Counted from the stretch's first letter, positions 1-9,905 are shown. The stretch is DNA of 64,000 nucleotides from Promicromonospora sukumoe 327MFSha3.1 (GCF_000385135.1 NZ_ARQM01000011.1:558001-622000); one strand, 5' to 3'. The notes: generated by a model not told the origin, from the sequence alone. Numbers and translations: made by a program.

Positions 1-3000
1 ACGCAGGGCACCGCGACGATCGTGGACGGGTTCATCGACTACACGGCGGCCGAGGACGGCACCGGCCTGGACACCTTCACCTACCAGGTCACGGACACCC
101 GTGGCGCGGTGGGCGAGGGCCTGGTCCGCGTGGGCATCACGCCCAAGCCGGCCACCAACCAGCCGCCGCAGGCCGCGGACGACGAGACGACGGTGCGGCC
201 GGGCCGCACGGTCGCCGTCCGCGCGCTGGAGAACGACACCGACCCCGACGGCGACGAGATCGGCCTGGTGGAGAGCGGGTTCGAGGGCACCGGGGACATG
301 GACCCCAAGGTGGTCAAGGACGACGTCGTGGTCACCGCGCCGGACGACGAGGGGTCCTACTCCTTCTACTACGGCATCCAGGACACCGCCAAGGCCAAGG
401 CCAGCGGCGCCATCTCGGTGAACGTCGACCAGAACGCGCCCCTGCTGCGGCCGATCGCGCACGACGACGTCGTCACGGCGGACGACGTCGAGGGCTCCTC
501 GACCGTGACCGTCGACGTGAAGGCCAACGACATCGACCCGGACGGCGTGGCCGCCGACCTCGAGCTGAGCATCGACCCCGACCTGGAGGGCGTGCGGATC
601 ACCGACGAGGGCATGGTCGAGGTGGAGCTCACCCAGAACGCCCGGGTGATCACCTACACCGTGACCGACATGGACGGCCTGGAGGCCAAGGCGTTCGTTC
701 GCGTTCCGGGCGACCAGGCGCGGCCGCACATCAAGCCCGGCCAGGAGCCGCTCAAGGCGACCAGCGGCGAGCCGCTGACGATCGACCTGGCTGACTACGT
801 GGTGGTGCGCGACGGCACCGAGCCGCGGATCACCGAGGAGAAGACGGTCAAGGCCCTGGAGGGCAAGGTCGTCGTCGACGACGAGGACACACTCGTCTAC
901 ACCTCGGCCGAGGACTTCGCCGGTGGGGCCTCGGTCAGCTTCGAGGTGACGGACGGCGACGGGCCGGACGACCCCGAGGGCCTGACGGCGGTGCTGACGC
1001 TGCAGATCGACGTGACGCCGTCCAAGAACATGCCGCCCAAGATCACCGGCCGGCCGGTGCTGGAGGCCACGGCCGGCGAGGAGAGCTCGGTCGACCTCTC
1101 GCGGTACGTCAAGGACCCCGACAAGGACCCGCTGACCTTCACGGTCAAGGGCGTCGAGGGCATCTCGCCCGCGGTCTCCGGCGACACGGTCTCGGCCGAA
1201 GTGGACCCCTCCGTCTCGAAGGGCACCGCGCAGGAGCTGGCGATGACGGTCTCGGACGGCAAGAACCCCGCCGTCGACGCCGTGCTGACCGTCAAGGTCG
1301 TGGCCTCGACCCGGCCGCTCGTGCAGACCACGCAGGACGTCGTGCTCGACGCCCACCAGGGTGAGCCGACGACCATCCCGGTCCTGGCCAACGACACGAA
1401 CCCGTTCCCGGGCAGGGACCTGACCCTGTCCGGGGTGCCGACGGTCGAGACCGGCCAGGGCACCGCCGAGTACCGCGGCGACCAGCTCGTGGTGACGCCG
1501 TCCGAGGACTTCACCGGCGCCATGCTGGTGCGGTACCGCGTGCAGGACGTCACCGGCGACCCCGACCGCGAGGTCGACGGCATCGCCAAGCTGACGGTCC
1601 TGGGCAAGCCGGAGCCGCCGCGCGCGCCGCGCGTCGAGGAGGTGCGCTCCCAGACCGTGGTGCTGAGCTGGGACCAGCCGAACAACAACGGTGCGGACAT
1701 CACCGGCTACACGCTGCGGACGCAGAACGGTCAGGAGCACGCCTGCGGCACGACCACCTGCACGTTCGACGGGCTCAAGAACAACGTGAAGTACACGTTC
1801 ACGGTCACGGCGACAAACGAGGTGGGCGAGTCCGACCCGTCGCCGGCCTCCAAGGAGGCTCGCCCGGACGAGAAGCCGGACCAGCCCGCGCCGCCGACCC
1901 TCGAGTTCGATAACAAGAGCCTCAAGGTGTCGTGGAAGAACAAGGTGTACACGGACCGGTCGCCGATCGAGTGCGTGAACCTGGAGATCAGCCCGGCCCC
2001 GGCCGACGGCGTGATCCAGAAGACCTGCGTCCAGGGCGGCAACACCACGTGGACCGGGCTGGAGAACGGCACGGCCTACACGGTGCGGGTCCAGGCCAAG
2101 AACGCGGCCCCGGACCCGTCCGACTGGTCCGAGCCGTCCGCGCCGGAGACCCCGGCCGCGCCCCCGGCCCAGCCGGCCGCACCGACCGCGAAGCGCGCCA
2201 ACACCGCCTGGGGCGGTCAGATCGACGTCTCGTGGACGGCCCCGGCCAACAACGGTGACGCCGTGAAGGCGTACTACCTCGACGTCTACCAGGACGGCAA
2301 CAAGGTCAAGACGCTGAAGGTGTCCGGCACGTCGCAGCCCGTCCAGGACCTGAACCAGGAGTCTTCCTACACGTTCACCGTCCAGGCCGAGAACAAGGCG
2401 GGCAAGTCCCCGGTCAGCGGGCAGTCCGCCGCGGAGCCGGCGTACGGCATCCCGACCCGCCCGGCGGGCGTGCAGGCGAGCAACCCTGGTAACGGGCGGG
2501 CGAACGTGAGCTGGAACGCGATCGCCGGCTCGGACTTCCGCGGTCCGGCGCACCGGTACGAGGTCTCGGCCAACGGTCAGGGCAGCCCGAGCGCGGGCAA
2601 CGCGACGTCCTACACGTACGAGGGCCTGAACAACGGGACGTCGTACACGTTCCAGGTCCGCGCGTGCAACCAGTACGTCTGCGGAGACTGGTCGGCGGCG
2701 TCCAACGCGGTGATCCCCTTCGGCCCAGTGCCGAAGCCGTCCATCTCCGCGAACGGCGGTGACCAGAAGGTCACGTTCACCTGGGACGCCACCGCGCAGA
2801 ACGGGCGGCCCACCACGGTGCGGGTCACCGGTGCGATCAGCAGCACGGCCAAGAGCGGTTCGCAGACGGCGTCGGCCGGGTACAGCGACGCCAAGGAGGC
2901 GTGCGTCACGGTGACCGACTCCGAGAACCAGTCGGCGAAGACCTGCGCCACCGGCACGTCGGACGCCCGGCCCAACCCGCGGGCGTGGGTGACGCACGGC

Positions 3001-3291
3001 AGCTCCATCAACAACAACGAGTGCAGCCACTCGTCCTGCGCCTATTTCAAGATCAACACGAAGGACTTCCCGGCGGGCAACCACTCGGTGGCCTGCTGGG
3101 CCGGCGACACCCCCGAGGTCAGCGGCTGGCACGACATCGTCACCCACGGCCGCACCTGGGAGACGAGCAACCGGCGGACCTACAACATCCCGGCCAACGG
3201 GCAGGTCCAGCTGAACTGCTTCTTCGGCCATCCAGGAGCCGCGGTCGCCGTGATGATCGACGGCACCCGCTATGAGGCCACGAACTGGTAG
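1..3291 (+). CDS. Giant surface protein with Ig-like and fibronectin III repeats (5' end outside window)
   Basis: The frame is open from the first base, so the true start lies upstream; 1,096 residues are visible. The first half is a string of Ig/cadherin-like repeats carrying acidic turns such as ENDTDPDGD, ANDIDPDG and LANDTNPFPG. From about base 1612 to 2960 there are roughly five fibronectin type III repeats, each with a tryptophan strand and a T-Y-x-F-x-V-x-A-x-N strand. The last 110 residues are cysteine-containing and end without a membrane anchor. Such repeats are typical of extracellular or wall-exposed proteins; any signal or N-terminal anchor would be outside the window. It lies 104 bases before the MoxR gene on the same strand, with a strong hairpin between them. 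The function is unknown; a structural or adhesion role, or a substrate of the downstream secretion genes, is inference. Confidence 0.85.
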   Translation, partial: TQGTATIVDGFIDYTAAEDGTGLDTFTYQVTDTRGAVGEGLVRVGITPKPATNQPPQAADDETTVRPGRTVAVRALENDTDPDGDEIGLVESGFEGTGDMDPKVVKDDVVVTAPDDEGSYSFYYGIQDTAKAKASGAISVNVDQNAPLLRPIAHDDVVTADDVEGSSTVTVDVKANDIDPDGVAADLELSIDPDLEGVRITDEGMVEVELTQNARVITYTVTDMDGLEAKAFVRVPGDQARPHIKPGQEPLKATSGEPLTIDLADYVVVRDGTEPRITEEKTVKALEGKVVVDDEDTLVYTSAEDFAGGASVSFEVTDGDGPDDPEGLTAVLTLQIDVTPSKNMPPKITGRPVLEATAGEESSVDLSRYVKDPDKDPLTFTVKGVEGISPAVSGDTVSAEVDPSVSKGTAQELAMTVSDGKNPAVDAVLTVKVVASTRPLVQTTQDVVLDAHQGEPTTIPVLANDTNPFPGRDLTLSGVPTVETGQGTAEYRGDQLVVTPSEDFTGAMLVRYRVQDVTGDPDREVDGIAKLTVLGKPEPPRAPRVEEVRSQTVVLSWDQPNNNGADITGYTLRTQNGQEHACGTTTCTFDGLKNNVKYTFTVTATNEVGESDPSPASKEARPDEKPDQPAPPTLEFDNKSLKVSWKNKVYTDRSPIECVNLEISPAPADGVIQKTCVQGGNTTWTGLENGTAYTVRVQAKNAAPDPSDWSEPSAPETPAAPPAQPAAPTAKRANTAWGGQIDVSWTAPANNGDAVKAYYLDVYQDGNKVKTLKVSGTSQPVQDLNQESSYTFTVQAENKAGKSPVSGQSAAEPAYGIPTRPAGVQASNPGNGRANVSWNAIAGSDFRGPAHRYEVSANGQGSPSAGNATSYTYEGLNNGTSYTFQVRACNQYVCGDWSAASNAVIPFGPVPKPSISANGGDQKVTFTWDATAQNGRPTTVRVTGAISSTAKSGSQTASAGYSDAKEACVTVTDSENQSAKTCATGTSDARPNPRAWVTHGSSINNNECSHSSCAYFKINTKDFPAGNHSVACWAGDTPEVSGWHDIVTHGRTWETSNRRTYNIPANGQVQLNCFFGHPGAAVAVMIDGTRYEATNW

Positions 3292-3300
3292 AACCTTCCC

Positions 3301-3332
3301 TGCCCGGCCGCCGCGCACGCGGCGGCCGGGCA
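3301..3332 (+). terminator. Perfect 15-bp hairpin after the Ig/Fn3 gene
   Basis: Two 15-base arms (TGCCCGGCCGCCGCG and its complement) flank a 2-base CA loop, starting 10 bases after the stop codon. There is no T-run, as is usual for hairpins at gene ends in high-GC actinobacteria. It probably reduces read-through from the surface-protein gene into the MoxR gene. Confidence 0.7.
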
Positions 3333-3395
3333 CGCCATGATCGACACAGATTTCACCCGACGAACGAGCAGTAACGAGCAGTAGGGATAGACGAG

Positions 3396-4370
3396 ATGAC
3401 CACGATGACCCCTGAGCAGGCGGCCTGGTTCGCCCAGACCTTCGACCGGCTCGTCGGCAACGTCGGCCAGGCGGTCCTGGGCAAGGCGCCGGTGGTGCGC
3501 ATGGCGCTCACGTGCATGCTCGCCGAGGGCCACCTGCTGCTGGAGGACGCCCCCGGCACCGGCAAGACCATGCTCGCCCGCTCGATCGCGGCGTCGGTGC
3601 AGGGCACGCACAACCGCATCCAGTTCACGCCGGACCTGCTGCCCTCCGACGTCACGGGTGTGACGATCTACGACCAGAAGACCGGCAAGTTCGACTTCCA
3701 TCCGGGCCCGATCTTCGCCTCGATCGTGCTGGCCGACGAGATCAACCGTGCCTCGCCGAAGACCCAGTCCGCGCTGCTGGAGGTCATGGAGGAGGGCCGG
3801 GTCACCGTCGACGGCGTCGCCCACACGACCGGCCGCCCGTTCATGGTGCTCGCGACCCAGAACCCGATCGAGCAGGCCGGTACCTACCGCCTGCCCGAGG
3901 CCCAGCTCGACCGCTTCCTGATGAAGACGTCGGTGGGCTACCCGGACCACGCCTCGACGGTGGAGATCCTGTCGGGCGCCTCGGTCAAGGACCGCAGCAA
4001 GACCCTGCAGCCCATCATCACCACCAAGGCCGTCACCGAGATGGCCGACCTCGCCGCGACCGTGCACACCGACACCGCGGTGCTGGAGTACGTGTCCCGC
4101 CTCGCCGAGGAGACCCGCAACGCGCACGAGGTGCGCGTCGGCGTCTCGGTCCGTGGTGCGCTGGCCCTGGTGCGCTGCGCCAAGGTGTGGGCCGCCGCGC
4201 ACGGCCGCAACTACGTGCTGCCCGACGACATCAAGGAGCTGGCGCAGCCGGTCTGGGCCCACCGCTTCGTGCTGGACCCGGAGGCCGAGTTCGCGGGCGC
4301 CCGCCCCGACGTCGTGCTGGCCCGGATCATGGCCGACGTCGCCGCGCCGCAGGAGCGGGCCTCGGCATGA
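3396..4370 (+). CDS. MoxR-family AAA+ ATPase
   Basis: This 324-residue protein is a MoxR-type AAA+ ATPase, a family that acts as a chaperone-like remodelling factor and is usually encoded next to DUF58 and transglutaminase-like genes. Walker A is APGTGKT at residues 52-58, and Walker B with the following asparagine-arginine is VLADEINR around 111-118. Sensor motifs follow, and the length fits the family. The ATG at 3396 lies downstream of a short direct repeat (aacgagcagt twice) and a weak GG-rich ribosome site. Its stop overlaps the ATG of the DUF58 gene (ATGA), so the two are translationally coupled. The target is probably the DUF58/transglutaminase-like pair or other locus proteins; that part is inference. 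Confidence 0.95.
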   Translation: MTTMTPEQAAWFAQTFDRLVGNVGQAVLGKAPVVRMALTCMLAEGHLLLEDAPGTGKTMLARSIAASVQGTHNRIQFTPDLLPSDVTGVTIYDQKTGKFDFHPGPIFASIVLADEINRASPKTQSALLEVMEEGRVTVDGVAHTTGRPFMVLATQNPIEQAGTYRLPEAQLDRFLMKTSVGYPDHASTVEILSGASVKDRSKTLQPIITTKAVTEMADLAATVHTDTAVLEYVSRLAEETRNAHEVRVGVSVRGALALVRCAKVWAAAHGRNYVLPDDIKELAQPVWAHRFVLDPEAEFAGARPDVVLARIMADVAAPQERASA

Positions 4371-5698
4371 CGACCTCGGGCATGGCGTCCGGTACCGGGT
4401 ACGGGAAACGTCAGGAGAAGCCGACCGGTCTCGCCGGCGTCGTCGCGGCGGGCCGGGCGCAGGCGCAGCGCGGCCGGCGCGGCTGGGTGACCTTCGCCGC
4501 CGGCGCCCGTACGCGGGCGGCGGCGGCCGGTCGCACGCTCGCGCCGGTCCGCCGCACGTTCAGCACGTTCGGCATCGCGGTGACCCTGGTCGCGGCCGGT
4601 GCCTGGATCGCAGCGCTGACGCTCGGCTGGCTCGAGCTGCTGGTGGCCGCGATCGTGCTCACGGTGACGCTGCTGTGCGCCATCGTGTTCGTGCTCGGCC
4701 GGTTCAAGTACGACGTCGTGCTCGACCTGGCGCAGGCGCGCGTGACCGTCGGCGACCGCGCCGTCGGGCGCCTCGACGTGCGCAACGCGTCGAACCGCCC
4801 GCTGCTGCCGTCGGTGATGGAGCTCCCCGTCGGCACCGGCACGGCGGCCTTCCCCGTGCCCCGGCTCAAGGGCGGCGGCACGCACGAGGAGATCTTCACG
4901 ATCCCGACCCGGCGCCGCAGCGTCATCACGGTCGGCCCGGTCAAGTCCGTGCGCGCCGACCCCCTGGGTCTGCTGCGCCGCGAGATGACGTGGACGAACG
5001 AGCAGGAGGTCTTCGTGCACCCGCGCGTCAAGAACCTCACGGGCTCGTCGACGGGGTTCCTCAAGGACCTCGAGGGCCGCGTCACCAACGACATCACCAA
5101 CGCCGACGTGAACTTCCACGCGCTGCGCGACTACGTGCCGGGCGACGACCGCCGCCACATCCACTGGAAGACGACGGCCCGCACCGGTCAGATCATGGTG
5201 CGCCAGTTCGAGGAGACCCGGCGCTCGCACCTCGCGGTGCTGCTGTCCACGCGCGCCGAGGACTACGCGAACGAGGACGAGTTCGAGCTCGCCGTGAGCG
5301 TGTGCGGCTCCCTGGGCCTGCAGGCCATCAAGGAGGACCGCGGCGTGACGGTGCTCGTCAACGAGGCCACGCTGCACGGTGACCACCGCACCCGCCTGCT
5401 GGACGACCTCTCCCGGATCGAGATGGTGTCCCGCAAGTCCAAGCTGGTGGACCTCGCCCGTGCCGCGAGCATGGCCGCCGCCGACTTCTCGGTGATCTCC
5501 TTCATCGTCGGCAGCATGGTCACGCCCACCGAGCTGCGCGCGGCGTCGGCCCGCGTGCCCGCCGGCGTGCAGGTCATGGCCATCCAGTGCGTGCCGGGGG
5601 CCTCCCTCGGCCGGCACTCCATCGCGGAGCTGGGCGTGCTCACCCTGGGCCGCCTCGGCGACCTGCCCCTTGCGCTGAAGAAGATGAGCGACGCATGA
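4367..5698 (+). CDS. DUF58 (vWA-like) membrane protein
   Basis: This is a 443-residue DUF58 protein. A basic N-terminal stretch is followed by two membrane helices at about residues 68-88 and 91-112. The signature DUF58 segment, DYVPGDDRRHIHWKTTAR, sits near 255-272. The domain has a von Willebrand A-like fold and functions with MoxR ATPases; its molecular role is not established. Translation is coupled at both ends: the ATG overlaps the moxR stop, and its TGA overlaps the start of the transglutaminase-like gene. A longer upstream extension of the frame exists but runs through moxR and has no support. Confidence 0.93.
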   Translation: MTTSGMASGTGYGKRQEKPTGLAGVVAAGRAQAQRGRRGWVTFAAGARTRAAAAGRTLAPVRRTFSTFGIAVTLVAAGAWIAALTLGWLELLVAAIVLTVTLLCAIVFVLGRFKYDVVLDLAQARVTVGDRAVGRLDVRNASNRPLLPSVMELPVGTGTAAFPVPRLKGGGTHEEIFTIPTRRRSVITVGPVKSVRADPLGLLRREMTWTNEQEVFVHPRVKNLTGSSTGFLKDLEGRVTNDITNADVNFHALRDYVPGDDRRHIHWKTTARTGQIMVRQFEETRRSHLAVLLSTRAEDYANEDEFELAVSVCGSLGLQAIKEDRGVTVLVNEATLHGDHRTRLLDDLSRIEMVSRKSKLVDLARAASMAAADFSVISFIVGSMVTPTELRAASARVPAGVQVMAIQCVPGASLGRHSIAELGVLTLGRLGDLPLALKKMSDA

Positions 5699-8154
5699 GT
5701 GACGAGAACACCCGTGGCAACCTCCCGAGGGGAGGGGCCGCGCAGGGCAACCAGCCGCCCTACGGCACCGGTACCGGGTACCGGACCGGCACCGGCCGGG
5801 GCACCACCCGCCGCAGGGAAGCCGAGCAGCCGCGCGCGCTGACCAGGTTCGCCCTGGTCGACGTCGCGGCGCTCGTCGTGATGCTCGGGGCCGTCGCCGT
5901 CGGCTTCGGCCCGGTCTGGGGCTCGCTCGGCTACCTGCTGCCCACGGTCGGCGGCGTCGTCGTCGGCCTGGCCGTGGCCTGGGTGGGCGCCTGGCGCCGC
6001 TTCCCGGCCGTCGTCGTGACCGCGCTCGCCGTGCTGGCCTACGTCCTGTTCGGCGGCGCGCTGGCCCTGCCGCACACGACCATCGCCGGTGTCGTGCCCA
6101 CCCTGGACACGGTGCGCGAGCTGCTGCTCGGCTCGGTGCAGGGCTGGAAGCAGTTCATCACCACCACGCCCCCCATGCGGTCGTTCCCCGACCTCGGGGT
6201 GGTCCCGTTCCTGCTCATGCTGATCGTGTCCCTGGTCGCGGGCACCATCGCCTGGCGCGCGAAGCACGCCGTCTGGGCCGTGGTGCCGATCATCGTGGCC
6301 CTCGTCGGCGTGATCCTGCTCGGCACGGTCGACCCCGCCATGCCGATCGTCCAGGGCCTCGTGATCGCCATCGCCGCGCTCCTGTGGGGCGCCGTGCGCG
6401 TCATGGAGGCGCGCGTCGGCACGCACTCGATCTCCACGGAGGCGAGCCGTGAGGCCACGCGCCGTCTGCGCTGGCACCGCGTCCGCACGGGCGCCACGAT
6501 CCTGGGCGTCGCCGCGCTGGCCGCCGGCTTCACCGCGCCGATCATCATGCCGGGGCAGCCCCGCACGGTGCTCCGCGAGGAGATCGTCCCGCCCTTCGAC
6601 ATCCACCAGTTCACCAGCCCCCTGGTCGCGTTCCGGCACTACGCCAAGGACGCCCGCGAGGACGAGCTGTTCACGGTGAGCGACCTGCCCGAGGGCGCCC
6701 GCGTGCGGCTCGCGACCCTCGACCGCTACGACGGCGTTGTCTACGACGCGGCCGGCGACGGCGGCGACACCGGCGTGTACACGCGCGTCGGCGAGGAGAT
6801 CGCGACGGGCTCCAGCGTCACGCCGACGCCGATCGACATCACCGTCTCGGGGTACAGCGGCGTCTGGGTCCCGGAGATCGGCAAGCTCACCGGCATCGAG
6901 TGGAGCGGCGCGAACGCCGAGGCGCAGACGGACGGCACCTACTACAACCGGGACACGCTCACCGCGATCACCACCGCGGGCATCAAGAAGGGCGACACGT
7001 ACCGCCTGAACGTGCTCATGCCCGAGACGCCGGACGAGGACGTCCTCAAGAAGTCCGAGATCAGCGACGCTGACCTGCCCGAGACCGAGCCGACCGCGAT
7101 GCCGGCGGGCCTGCCCGCCAAGGCGACGCAGTTCACGGGCGAGGAGACCGACCCCGCGACCAAGCTGTTCTACATCCGGGACGCCCTGCAGGCCTCGGGC
7201 GTGCTGTCCAGCGGTCTCGACGGCGAGGTGCCGTCGCGTCCGGGCCACTCGGCGGAGCGGATCGACACGCTCGTCGAGGAGGAGAAGATGGTGGGTGACG
7301 ACGAGCAGTTCGCCGTCGCGCTCGCCCTCATGGCGCGGCAGGCCGGCATCCCGGCCCGCGTGGTCATGGGCTTCTACCCCGACAAGGACAGCGACTACCA
7401 GGAGGGTGAGCCCTGGACGGTGCGCGGCGAGGACGTGCACGCCTGGATCGAGGTGCCCTACAAGGAGTACGGCTGGGTGCCGATCGACGCCGTCCCGGAC
7501 GAGAAGCCCCAGATCCAGCCGGAGCCCAAGAGCGAGCAGGTGCCCAAGCCGCCGGTGCTCCAGGACCCGGAGCCGCCGGAGGAGCCGGACAAGGCGAAGG
7601 CCGGCAGCGTCGAGGACGACAACAAGGACGACGCCGAGAACGACCCCTTCGACTGGGGCCTGCTCGGTCTGATCCTGCTCGCCGTGGGCATCCCGCTGCT
7701 CGTCATCGCGGGCCCGATCATCGCGATCCTGGCCTACAAGGCCCGGCGTCGTACGGCCCGCCGCACCGCGGAGCAGCCCGCCGACCGGATCAGCGGCGGC
7801 TGGCACGAGGTGGTCGACGTCGTCACCGACCTCGGCACGACCGTCCCGCCGGGCGCGACCCGGCGCGAGGGTGCCGGCGTGATCGCCGGTGCGCACCAGG
7901 TCCCCTCGACCCTCACGCTCGCCCACCGGGCGGACGCGTCGGTCTTCGGGCGCGGTGAGCCGACCCAGGCGGACGTCGACTCGTTCTGGGCCGAGGTGGA
8001 CGAGCTGGTGGGCGGTCTACGCTCCAACCTGAGTACGCGACGGAGGGTGCGCGCGGCGTTGTCGCTGCGGTCCGTCTGGGCGCGTGTGGGCGGTGGTCGC
8101 GGAGTCCTCGCGGCACTCGGGGGACTCGGGTCCCGGCGGAAGAAGGAGAGCTGA
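5695..8154 (+). CDS. Transglutaminase-like membrane protein lacking the catalytic cysteine
   Basis: This 819-residue protein resembles TgpA-like transglutaminases. It has a cluster of membrane helices between about residues 55 and 300, an extracytoplasmic transglutaminase-like core near 440-610, and another helix after an acidic, proline-rich linker (about residues 660-685). The core keeps the family's histidine (DVHAW, H582) and aspartate (PIDAV, D598). However, the nucleophile position reads GDDEQFA instead of the usual G-x-C-E-x-F-A, so Asp536 replaces cysteine. It should therefore not be assumed to be an active transglutaminase or protease; a binding or scaffold role is more likely. The start overlaps the DUF58 stop and its own TGA overlaps the next ATG, so it belongs to the moxR-DUF58 translational chain. 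Confidence 0.9.
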   Translation: MSDENTRGNLPRGGAAQGNQPPYGTGTGYRTGTGRGTTRRREAEQPRALTRFALVDVAALVVMLGAVAVGFGPVWGSLGYLLPTVGGVVVGLAVAWVGAWRRFPAVVVTALAVLAYVLFGGALALPHTTIAGVVPTLDTVRELLLGSVQGWKQFITTTPPMRSFPDLGVVPFLLMLIVSLVAGTIAWRAKHAVWAVVPIIVALVGVILLGTVDPAMPIVQGLVIAIAALLWGAVRVMEARVGTHSISTEASREATRRLRWHRVRTGATILGVAALAAGFTAPIIMPGQPRTVLREEIVPPFDIHQFTSPLVAFRHYAKDAREDELFTVSDLPEGARVRLATLDRYDGVVYDAAGDGGDTGVYTRVGEEIATGSSVTPTPIDITVSGYSGVWVPEIGKLTGIEWSGANAEAQTDGTYYNRDTLTAITTAGIKKGDTYRLNVLMPETPDEDVLKKSEISDADLPETEPTAMPAGLPAKATQFTGEETDPATKLFYIRDALQASGVLSSGLDGEVPSRPGHSAERIDTLVEEEKMVGDDEQFAVALALMARQAGIPARVVMGFYPDKDSDYQEGEPWTVRGEDVHAWIEVPYKEYGWVPIDAVPDEKPQIQPEPKSEQVPKPPVLQDPEPPEEPDKAKAGSVEDDNKDDAENDPFDWGLLGLILLAVGIPLLVIAGPIIAILAYKARRRTARRTAEQPADRISGGWHEVVDVVTDLGTTVPPGATRREGAGVIAGAHQVPSTLTLAHRADASVFGRGEPTQADVDSFWAEVDELVGGLRSNLSTRRRVRAALSLRSVWARVGGGRGVLAALGGLGSRRKKES

Positions 8155-9905
8155 TGACGGACGTGGTCTGCGCTGGTTGCGGGTCGACCCAGCGAGCGGG
8201 TGCGCCGTTCTGCGCCGCGTGCGGACGGGAGTTCCCGCGTACGGGGCGTCCGGTCGCCGAGCCGGCCCAGGTGCCCCAGGGACAGGTGCAGGCGGCGGCC
8301 GCGGCCGCCGCCGCCCGGAACGGCTCGGGCTCGGTGCCGCTGGTGGAGAGCCGGCCGCCGATCACCACCGAGGTGGAGGTGTACACGGCGACGCAGATCC
8401 CCAAGGCGGGGTCCGTGCCGCCGCCGCTGGTGGCGCCCTACGCGGGTGTCGGCAAGCGGTTCGTGGCCTGGCTCATCGACGGCGCCATCGCCGGTGTGCT
8501 CGTGGGCATCGTGGCGGCCGTCGGCATCGCGCTGATCGACATCCCGTCGGGCCTCGTGGTCATATCGCAGGAGCAGAGGGCTGAGATCGCCGCCCAGGTG
8601 ATGCGGGTCTACCTCCTCGGTGGCCTCGTCGCGTTCCTGTTCCAGCTGTCCATGTGGATCTGGGAGTCCCGGACCGGCCGCACCATCGGCAACTCCGCGA
8701 TGGGGCTGCGCACCGTGTCCGCCGAGGACCGCGGGCCCATCGGGTTCGTCCGCGAGCTGCTGCGCGTGCTCGTGCTCGCCGCGGGCTCCGTGGTGTTCGT
8801 CGTCGGCCAGATCGTGGTGCTGCTCAGCCCGCTCTGGGACAAGGGCGGCAAGATGCAGGGCTGGCAGGACAAGGCGGCCCGGTCGGTCGTCATCGACATC
8901 CGCGCCCCGCAGGTCCCCGGCACCGGCCTCACTCCGGTGGCGGCCGGCCCGCGGGCCCCGGGCAAGCCCGCGGTGCGGCCCGCCGCGCCGGCCGCGCCCG
9001 CCCAGGGGCAGTACGGCTCGCCGCAGCTGCCCCCGCTGTCTCCCGCGGGCCAGCAGGCCCCGGCGCAGCCGGCCGTCGCGGCGCCCGACCCGTGGGCGTT
9101 CCCGCAGGCACCCGCCCAGGGCGCCCCGGCAGGGGGTGGCGACAGCCTGATCACCGGCATCCCGGGCAGCACGCCGAGCGCTCCGCCCGCGCAGCCGGTC
9201 CAGCAGCAGCCGGCCCAGCCGGCTCAGCAGCAGCAGCCTTATCAGCAGCAGCCGTACCAGCAGCCCGCGCAGCAGCAGCCGGCCCAGCCGGTCCAGCAGC
9301 CGGTCCAGCAGCCGGTCCAGCAGCCGGTTCAGCAGCAGCCGGCGCAGCAGCCCGGCTCGGCCTGGCCGACCAAGACCTGGCCCGCGGGTCAGGAGCCCGG
9401 TGCGCCCGCGCAGCCGGCCCCGGCCCAGCCGGCGCCGGTCCAGCCCGCACCCGTCCAGCCGACGCCGGCCCAGCCGGCCCAGTCGGCGCCGACCCTGCCG
9501 CCGCAGTCCGACGAGTTCTCGGACGCCACGCGGATGCAGGCGCCCATCCTCGAGCCCGCCGCCACCGTGACGGTGGCGATCGAGCTCGAGTCGGGCGAGC
9601 GCCGCGTCATCGACGGCCCCGCGCTGGTGGGCCGCAACCCGCAGGCGACCGGTGGTACGGGGTACATCCTCGTGCGCGTGGACGACCCGACCCGGTCGGT
9701 GTCCAAGAACCACGCCGAGCTCGGCGTGGACTCCGCGGGGCTGTGGCTGACGGACCGCGGGTCCACGAACGGCACGGTCGTCTCGGCGCCGGGCCGCTCG
9801 CCGCAGGTCGCGGAGCCGGGCGCGCGCGTCCGGGTGCCGGTCGGCTCGACCATCCACGTCGGGGACCGCCGTCTGGTCGTGCACGCCGACGAGTCCAGGG
9901 CATGA
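8154..9905 (+). CDS. Zinc-ribbon / RDD membrane / FHA protein
   Basis: This 583-residue protein is modular. An N-terminal zinc ribbon has two C-x2-C pairs (CAGC and CAAC, residues 4-23). An RDD membrane domain with three helices spans about 95-245. A long Pro/Gln/Ala linker covers about 260-460. A C-terminal FHA domain (about 472-583) contains the GR, S-x-x-H (SKNHAEL) and GSTNGT motifs that bind phosphothreonine. The linker includes GDSLITGIPG (329-338), which is nearly repeated in the FHA protein two genes downstream. The FHA domain is likely cytoplasmic and read by the kinase and phosphatase encoded just downstream. Start and stop both overlap neighbouring genes by a few bases. Confidence 0.92.
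   Translation: MTDVVCAGCGSTQRAGAPFCAACGREFPRTGRPVAEPAQVPQGQVQAAAAAAAARNGSGSVPLVESRPPITTEVEVYTATQIPKAGSVPPPLVAPYAGVGKRFVAWLIDGAIAGVLVGIVAAVGIALIDIPSGLVVISQEQRAEIAAQVMRVYLLGGLVAFLFQLSMWIWESRTGRTIGNSAMGLRTVSAEDRGPIGFVRELLRVLVLAAGSVVFVVGQIVVLLSPLWDKGGKMQGWQDKAARSVVIDIRAPQVPGTGLTPVAAGPRAPGKPAVRPAAPAAPAQGQYGSPQLPPLSPAGQQAPAQPAVAAPDPWAFPQAPAQGAPAGGGDSLITGIPGSTPSAPPAQPVQQQPAQPAQQQQPYQQQPYQQPAQQQPAQPVQQPVQQPVQQPVQQQPAQQPGSAWPTKTWPAGQEPGAPAQPAPAQPAPVQPAPVQPTPAQPAQSAPTLPPQSDEFSDATRMQAPILEPAATVTVAIELESGERRVIDGPALVGRNPQATGGTGYILVRVDDPTRSVSKNHAELGVDSAGLWLTDRGSTNGTVVSAPGRSPQVAEPGARVRVPVGSTIHVGDRRLVVHADESRA
9190..9485 (+). repeat. Low-complexity coding repeat (Gln/Pro/Ala tract)
   Basis: This is an in-frame degenerate repeat of short units such as cag-ccg-gtc-cag-cag and cag-ccg-gcc-cag. 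It encodes QQPAQP/QQPVQQP-type sequence in the linker of the RDD/FHA protein. The most regular part, near 9290-9340, has 12-base units. Such tracts change length by slippage; here they most likely form a flexible spacer. Confidence 0.8.

Noticed and set aside
5263-7926. 887-codon - strand frame opposite the DUF58 and transglutaminase-like genes
   Set aside because: Same cause: shadow of real genes, with composition unlike a folded protein and no ribosome site.
9190-9485. Repeated array considered as CRISPR
   Set aside because: Units are 9-12 bases, in frame and without spacers; it is a Gln/Pro coding tract.
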